This document shows, piece by piece, positions 60,801 to 64,000 of a stretch of 64,000 bases of DNA; positions within the stretch are counted from its first letter, which is position 1; every line of letters begins with the position of its first letter. The notes under the pieces are model-generated. The model was not told the origin of the DNA. It did not search any database and was given only the letters and a program-made list of their open reading frames with translations. Both the position numbers and the translations under genes were made by a program. This stretch comes from Amaurobius ferox (taxonomy: Eukaryota > Arthropoda > Arachnida > Araneae > Amaurobiidae): NCBI GenBank assembly GCA_951213105.1, contig OX578134.1, positions 137,445,793-137,509,792 of the forward strand, given 5' to 3'.

Positions 60801-62730
60801 CTTGTCTACGAAAGTGTTCATCATTTACACTCTTAAAGGTGGAGGGCGCGGTAGCCCACTGGTTAGCGCGCTGGAGTTGCACTCGGTAGGCCCGGGTTCG
60901 ATTCCAGCCACTGCCAAAACTGCCGCCGTGTTCATGCGGAGTACGATCACGTTAAACATGTGGGTCCGAAAATCCTTCCGAGAGGTTGGTGGTAGGGGAA
61001 GGAGGGTACGGTCCCTGTGGATGCCTCCCCCACTGGGTTCCGGTCTAAATTGGGTGGCACTTCCCGACCGTCCAAACAGTTACCTTACACCTTTCTGGTA
61101 GGTCGGACGGTCTGGGTTTCAACAACAACAACTCTTAAAGGTGGTCTTCAAAAGCCGTTTAACACAGTGTTGCGGTATTCTGATAGTAGTCTAAGGGAGT
61201 GTGTGACAGTAAGTTAAGAAAGAGAAATAACCTTGCACAATGACGAAAAGAAACGTGTGTTGCTTCTATCTTGTCCTAAAGGTTATGTCCTATACAAAAT
61301 GTGCTCAGCATGGTGATCAAAATGTTCAATTTATCGAATGTGGACTGTACAAAAAAAAATGCTACCAATTGCATATGCAAATATATGTAAATAGAATAAA
61401 TGGGACTATTTTGCTTGTTGAATTGTAGGATTTAAGGTAGGTGATCCCAAACCTTTTTGCTTGCAACCAAAATTTTCGTAAACCATTTGCCTAGCAACCC
61501 AACATATGAATGTTTAGTATTAACAAATACCATATCGTAGCCATAAATATCCCATTGCAATCCAGGGTTCAGAATTAATGATTTAATATATATTTTACAG
61601 CTAAATAGTATTCCCAATGCATGGACAGAACTCAAAGCCATGAAATTACCTGTTTGGTGCCACATCCTTTGAGCGGTATACGGAGTTCGTAGTATTGCCT
61701 GCCATCTCCATAAAACTTGCAAGGGCCACTTCTGTCATAATCTGTATAAGTCACTCCCCGAAATGGTTCCGAGAAGTTCACTTTAATGACCATCTCACCT
61801 GATGCGCAGGACAAATAAGCTGCAAAATATACAAAAATATGATGATTTTTTGATTATCTTAAATAATACGGGGTTGATATATTTAAAATCTAAGATAACA
61901 GTTTTAGCTAATTCTAAGTACGAGTTCTAACAAGAGAGAAAAACTCTTCACACCGACGGTGCTTGCAGTAATGTTAGTATGATGATTCCAAGCTACTGGA
62001 AACGCCTCTTATTGATGAATTTTGATATTGGATTGTTAGAAGCATATAAATATGCCATTTCAACATTTCTCTCATTGAGACATTTTAAATTAAAGCAAAC
62101 ATTGATAGATGTTTGTCGGAAGCATATAAATATGCCATTTCAACATTTCTCCAATTGTGGCATTTTAAAATAAAGCAAACATTGATAGATGTTTGGCAAT
62201 GTCGTCTTTTAGTTTGCCTTTAAACATCGTGGATAAAAAAAGTATTCTTCTTTTAGAGTACGCCATCTTTAAGATCTAATGTACTGTTATAAAAGGCGTT
62301 GATAAAATGTATGACAGTGTATGTACAATATATTTCGAATAAACTTGACAAGCTATTTTAAAAAAGTAGCGTTTAGGAGAGGGAACATACATTAAAATAG
62401 AACTTTATTAACTTAACTTAGATTCACACTTTTTTAATATAATAGTACTATTAAGATGTTTTCATAGCTGCGTTGTCATAGGAAATTATATCGAATATAA
62501 TAAAAAAATATTAGATTCGATTCATTGATAACAGCCGAGAGCGAAAAACTTTCGAATTTTATTTAGGATGTATAATTGAGCGAAAAACATTCTTATGTTG
62601 AATGTTAGTTACCTCTTGTTTTGTTCGTGAGAATTTCACTGCTGAACTCGTCCGCAACGGCTTGTCGCACCACGTTCTCCACATGCGTGTCATCTCTTTT
62701 GCCTTCCTGACACACTCCGACTCCCAAAAG
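44325..62730 (-). CDS. ZP-N domain transmembrane protein, four visible exons
   Basis: Exons in transcript order: 62730-62613, 61819-61650, 49142-49009 and 47007-44325. All have GT-AG borders and compatible phases (1/2, 0/0, 2/1). The visible protein is about 1,035 residues. The extracellular part has exactly the four cysteines of a ZP-N module: LSCASG, GPCKFYG, KGCGTK and IICRYPP. It includes IKVNFSEPFRGVTY. A proline-rich link (PPPLAPIPPPIVP) leads straight into one helix (ELLLIICALLFLTLLLLGIG), with no ZP-C half. The tail of about 850 residues is charged, rich in Pro/Ser/Thr, and carries repeated acidic motifs. ZP proteins of arthropods organise apical matrix and cuticle contacts, so a surface role is inferred. 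A signal-peptide exon is not visible. Confidence 0.88.
47096..47245. repeat. tandem repeat, 33-bp period, about 4.5 copies
   Basis: Units read ttatttatgaaatatatatt followed by c/a-tactctt-g/a-a-g/a. They lie about 90 bp upstream of the acceptor of the terminal ZP-N exon. Confidence 0.85.
47974..48290 (+). mobile_element. tRNA-derived SINE, diverged subfamily, with 16-bp TSD
   Basis: The body 47990-48274 starts gggcgggatagcccagtag, with B box agttcgattgcc, followed by body blocks (acgcggagtacgagaatg, gagaggttggtggcagggg) matching the other SINEs at about 75-80%. The tail ends gacggtttgggtcgaaag without aac repeats. Exact direct repeats gatataataaatctca flank it at 47974-47989 and 48275-48290. 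Confidence 0.92.
49009..49142 (-). CDS. ZP-N gene, exon with the fourth cysteine and proline linker
   Basis: Acceptor tccatttcag, donor gtaagt, 134 bp. It encodes EAPRVFINNIIVRFHRSLEL, then DEIKTIICRYPPPLAPIPPP. The intron just upstream carries a 27-bp tandem array. Confidence 0.9.
49150..49360. repeat. tandem repeat, 27-bp period, eight copies
   Basis: Units of ggaaaattatagtaagatag followed by atgcaaa, with small indels in units 5 and 6. It starts 8 bp upstream of the 49142 exon acceptor, in effect forming its polypyrimidine side on the minus strand. Confidence 0.92.
49385..50225 (+). repeat. dispersed repeat family A, copy 2
   Basis: It shares ordered blocks with 5190-6600: acgttgaattgtatatttgg, gatgacaacatgta, gacaattatcaatatt, gccaaattcgccaaattcat, gagaacggtgcatgctagag and acattcgattgtgttt. 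Confidence 0.8.
50226..50779. other. intron sequence, unassigned
   Basis: Moderate GC; includes tggcgcccaaattcagaaatc and gtcatcatgacgacctcatg. The phrases look like part of an old DNA transposon (tgatgaacactgtgttcg), but no frame is open. Confidence 0.25.
50780..51260 (+). repeat. dispersed repeat family B, copy 3
   Basis: It opens with the palindrome-like tttcctgcaatacat / aatgtatagggaaagt. Then come tcgagttttccatgattcta, cactctaactcaaaaactaa and tggaccaaatttcataaaat. Confidence 0.75.
51458..51834. repeat. tandem repeat, 42-bp period, about nine copies
   Basis: Units: aaactttgtaattggaagta, tgcgtctagaagtaatatta, tg. Because 42 is a multiple of three, frames stay open on both strands (a 14-residue repeat on the minus strand). 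I do not call these genes. Just to the right, ttttggacaccctgtatgta resembles the outer end of many arthropod DNA elements (reverse of tacagggtgtcc). Confidence 0.93.
51835..52825. other. intron sequence of higher GC, unassigned
   Basis: The sequence 52020-52780 is about 43% GC with short coding-like frames (ITKDIPKPLINQAHLRYAMK on the minus strand at 52140-52230). It looks like a degraded transposon or retro-gene, but no family can be named. Confidence 0.3.
52831..52922 (-). mobile_element. two tandem SINE-tail fragments
   Basis: The minus strand has taggtcggacggtctgggtc with tcaacaacaacaac (52922-52880), then ggtaggtcggacggtttgga with tctcaacaacag (52868-52831). The words ggttatgtg (52813-52821) and ggttatatg (52877-52885) suggest a short target duplication around the first. 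Confidence 0.7.
52923..54660. other. intron sequence, no feature
   Basis: Mixed composition to 53400 (gccgaccggcgtccgattag), then AT-rich. No ORF with family resemblance. Confidence 0.4.
54677..54822. repeat. (GA)n/(GGA) microsatellite
   Basis: About 146 bp of agagag interrupted by gg units. The opposing open frames here are low-complexity artefacts. Confidence 0.95.
54886..55049. mobile_element. 164-bp mariner-type MITE, TA target
   Basis: The ends cagtgaaacttggttaaagtg and, reversed, cagtgaaacctggcaaagtgg are flanked by TA on both sides (54884-54885, 55050-55051). Internal ggtcacttt and tggttact words recur in both orientations. No ORF. The cagtgaaac end is widespread among animal Tc1/mariner MITEs. 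Confidence 0.9.
55052..57039. other. intron sequence, no gene recognised
   Basis: The sequence 55700-55915 is GC-richer with coding-like phrases (a frame reading RTHDLVIQLLNPIRHGTGPQ), perhaps a transposon fragment. The remainder is AT-rich. Confidence 0.35.
57040..57399 (+). pseudogene. Tc1-type transposase relic with terminal repeat
   Basis: The frame LTDFERGMILGAVVQDLAK, then after a shift TAALVNCSRTADIGIYRE, is the N-terminal helix-turn-helix region of Tc1-like transposases. Later fragments (ggatgctttagcagagcag, ttcgtcaaaatgcacataa) fit the following region but are out of frame. The right end ctaagagtctggtcataata followed by ggcctcttag looks like a terminal repeat. Confidence 0.75.
57400..58790. 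other. intron sequence with one GC-rich retroelement-like patch
   Basis: The sequence 58030-58445 is about 50% GC: gaacctcgggggagcctgta, aaggcgcgtccccaggtggc, gcgtcgggttctgcaaatga, ending ggacacgacaccaaccaacc with a (CCAA)n tract. Composition and tail suggest the 3' part of a LINE or a SINE of another family, orientation plus. No frame is recognised. Confidence 0.45.
58801..58863 (-). mobile_element. tail-only mini-retroposon with TSD
   Basis: The minus strand is ccggccacacaattagctac through gactggtcgtgtggtctggg and ttttcaa. It is a diverged SINE tail of 63 bp with compensating stem changes (ggccacac / gtgtggtc). The flanks gtcacgtgt at 58792-58800 and 58864-58872 extend to 12 of 13 matches. 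Confidence 0.7.
58873..60286. other. intron sequence, no gene
   Basis: The sequence 59755-59770 is a G-run (ggggggggagggag). At 60000 a short GC patch (ggcggctgattgggc) is transposon-like. No frame stands out. Confidence 0.4.
60301..60357 (-). mobile_element. tail-only mini-retroposon with 14-bp TSD
   Basis: The minus strand is gttgctcatgtccttgctga then cgagccggtcggtctgggtc and ttcaa, 57 bp. Exact direct repeats gaaaatggcgcgtg lie at 60287-60300 and 60358-60371. Confidence 0.85.
60829..61144 (+). mobile_element. tRNA-derived SINE, full-length, 14-bp TSD (reference copy)
   Basis: The body 60843-61130 begins agggcgcggtagcccactgg, with A-box region and a consensus B box ggttcgattcc at 60897-60907. 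The body has ttcatgcggagtacgatcac and gagaggttggtggtagggga. The tail hairpin ccgtccaaac / ggtcggacgg ends in (AAC)4. Exact direct repeats actcttaaaggtgg flank it (60829-60842, 61131-61144). Confidence 0.96.
61145..61649. other. intron sequence next to the ZP-N exon
   Basis: No element or exon recognised. At 61440-61500 the phrase aggtgatcccaaacctttttg with ttgcaaccaa resembles the end of a hAT-type MITE, without a partner. Confidence 0.35.
61650..61819 (-). CDS. ZP-N gene, exon with the first three ZP-N cysteines
   Basis: Acceptor tattttgcag, donor gtaatt, 170 bp. It encodes AYLSCASGEMVIKVNFSEPF, then SGPCKFYGDGRQYYELRIPL and KGCGTKQ. Cysteine spacing and the ELRIPLKGCG phrase are typical of ZP-N. 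Confidence 0.9.
61820..62612 (-). other. intron of the ZP-N gene with a 92-bp tandem duplication
   Basis: The sequence 62040-62110 and 62132-62195 repeat gaagcatataaatatgccat with ttcaacatttctc and ttaaa-taaagcaaacattg. Otherwise AT-rich without features. Confidence 0.6.
62613..62730 (-). CDS. ZP-N gene, first visible exon
   Basis: Acceptor cttttttgtag-like and donor gtaact bracket 118 bp. It reads LLGVGVCQEGKRDDTHVENV and ends SSEILTNKTR. The pre-ZP segment is rich in charged residues. An upstream exon is required because there is no start codon. Confidence 0.75.
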
Positions 62731-63831
62731 CTACAAAAAGACAGATATGACAATTTAATACACAGTCTAATTCTTATTAAAACTCCGATATTACAAAAAA
62801 TAGCGAACTTGACAGCAATAAGAATAATAAACGAAATGTCACAATCTTATTAGTCAGGATAATATTTGTTACCATCCGCCTGTGCAGCATTCTAAGTTCC
62901 TCTCTCCTCTTTATCAGATAGGGTTACGACACCGGAGCCTCAGTACTCATAAAAAGACTAGTTATGTAAAGATAGTTATTTAAATTTTATAATTGGCCTA
63001 TGACTACGTAGTCATAGATTAACGCTACTACGGGTCCTGAGCCTGCGACTACGGGCAGGACCCGTAGTAATGTAAATATGAAACCCGTTAATGTAAATAT
63101 GAAAATATAGGATAGGGTTCGTTAGCGAATTAATTTCTGGGTAAGTTGGTGAATACTCGAACCTGTCTTATACAGCAAAAAAGCAATATATTTCAAGCAT
63201 AGGGCAATTTATATGTATCTAATTATTGCTATTTTTATATTGAAAACCTAAAAATAACGAAATTATTTCTCCAATTTTTCAGTGTACAGAATTTTCTGTA
63301 AACTCTTATCAAAGTTCAGTTTTACTTAAGGTTAGTATGATGTATTTTACAAACTTTTCGTGTCATCGGTAATTCAAAGATCAGTTCATTTTCCACTGTA
63401 AATTAGAAAAAAAAAAGTGACATGCCTTCCTATAGATAATGATCGAAATAAAATAATTAATTAATAAAATAATTAATAAATAATCAGTTTTTTTCAATGT
63501 GTGTTTCACAGTCGGAAATTAATATAATTTAGCAATACGAATCGACACATATAGCGTTTTAGTTTTGTTATCAGTAAATTTAGCGTATAATATGAACAAT
63601 AATAAACATACATTTTAAAAATATCAGCAATATTTATCATTAAGCAAGCGTTCCAAGGAAAAAAAATCAATTACTTCTTAGAGCTATTTTATATGAAATA
63701 AATAAGTTTTTATGAAGTTTTAGTAAACCACCTTAACGCACAGACTACAAGAATAGTTGACAAATGAGAAGAAAGTGTATTTTGTGACAAAGAAAAGATT
63801 GCGACAAAGAAAAATAGATAGCAATTTGAAA
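62731..63831. other. upstream intron or flank of the ZP-N gene
   Basis: The sequence 62995-63070 has an imperfect inverted repeat (gactacgtagtc; actacgggtcctgagcctgc / gggcaggacccgtagta). The rest is AT-rich. No upstream exon with a signal peptide could be found. Confidence 0.45.
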
Positions 63832-64000
63832 AAATCTGATGTGGGCAACACATGACTTTCCTTATATAATGTAATGAATTTACCACTTTTACAGTAAAAA
63901 AATAGGTTTTTCTTATAGTAGATACTAATATTCTTTCCAAGATATTGAATTTTCGACAATTAGTTGACATTTTCATTGATTTAGCATCATTTTTATCCAT
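63832..64000 (+). repeat. dispersed repeat family A, copy 4, cut by window end
   Basis: It begins aatctgatgtgggcaacaca, tgactttccttatataatg, and continues with tcttatagtagatactaata, ttctttccaagatattgaat and tttcattgatttagcatca, matching 5128-5200 and 5940-6030. Confidence 0.75.

Larger units (their letters stand above)
49143..61649 (-). other. 12.5-kb intron of the ZP-N gene, full of repeats
   Basis: The intron contains the features listed separately from 49150 to 61144. Outside those, I see no convincing exon or RNA gene. Host genes nested on either strand were looked for and not found. Confidence 0.6.

Noticed and set aside
60843..60915. Functional tRNA gene
   Set aside because: The head has A and B boxes but poor cloverleaf pairing and is followed by the SINE body; same for the other copies.
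60730..61217. Protein frames over the SINE (also 6778-7020, 18179-18657, 48048-48245)
   Set aside because: They lie inside tRNA-derived SINE bodies; similarity among them reflects repeat identity, not coding conservation.

Overview
The window is a stretch of an AT-rich animal nuclear genome. Genes are sparse, introns run to 12 kb, splice sites are canonical GT-AG, and diverged transposons fill much of the space. The product types, the tRNA-SINE family and the repeat-rich large-intron layout fit an arthropod, most likely a chelicerate such as a spider. That placement is inference; nothing here fixes the taxon.

Four host protein genes are supported. (1) Plus strand, 331-13320: the last five coding exons of a mitochondrial-type acyl-CoA dehydrogenase (the 'probable acyl-CoA dehydrogenase 6' type). 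The N-terminal exon or exons lie outside the window. (2) Minus strand, 13930-14529: a complete single-exon Mpv17/PMP22-family protein, closest in type to Mpv17-like protein 2, tail-to-tail with gene 1. (3) Minus strand, 25660-26976: a complete, intronless, secreted purple acid phosphatase (acid phosphatase type 7) with all metal ligands. (4) Minus strand, 44325-62730: four exons of a membrane protein with a four-cysteine ZP-N module, one transmembrane helix and a cytoplasmic tail of about 850 residues carrying repeated acidic motifs. Its signal-peptide end lies beyond the visible exons. These four genes share no evident pathway.

The rest is mobile DNA in several layers. A tRNA-derived SINE family with a structured 3' tail has copies at 6.7, 18.4, 18.9, 48.0 and 60.8 kb, several with clear target-site duplications (TSDs). 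The 18.4 kb copy lies directly downstream of a near-complete 5S rRNA sequence and has lost its B box. At least four very short insertions of 57-63 bp consist only of this 3' tail and are flanked by direct repeats. DNA transposons include a piggyBac with TTAA ends and a broken transposase, a hAT transposase relic, hAT-like MITEs, a 24-bp-TIR element with an 8-bp TSD, a Tc1-type relic, a TA-flanked MITE and several inverted-repeat elements. Retroelements are a 5'-truncated LINE with RT, RNase H and a CCHC-like end, and a Ty3/gypsy RT fragment. Two dispersed repeat families (called A and B here) recur every 10-20 kb. Tandem repeats with periods of 27, 33, 42 and about 125 bp are also present.

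The best candidates for something undescribed are the 5S/tRNA chimeric SINE nested in a long inverted-repeat element that carries a cysteine-rich ORF, the tail-only mini-retroposons, and the ZP-N-only receptor with its repeated tail motif.
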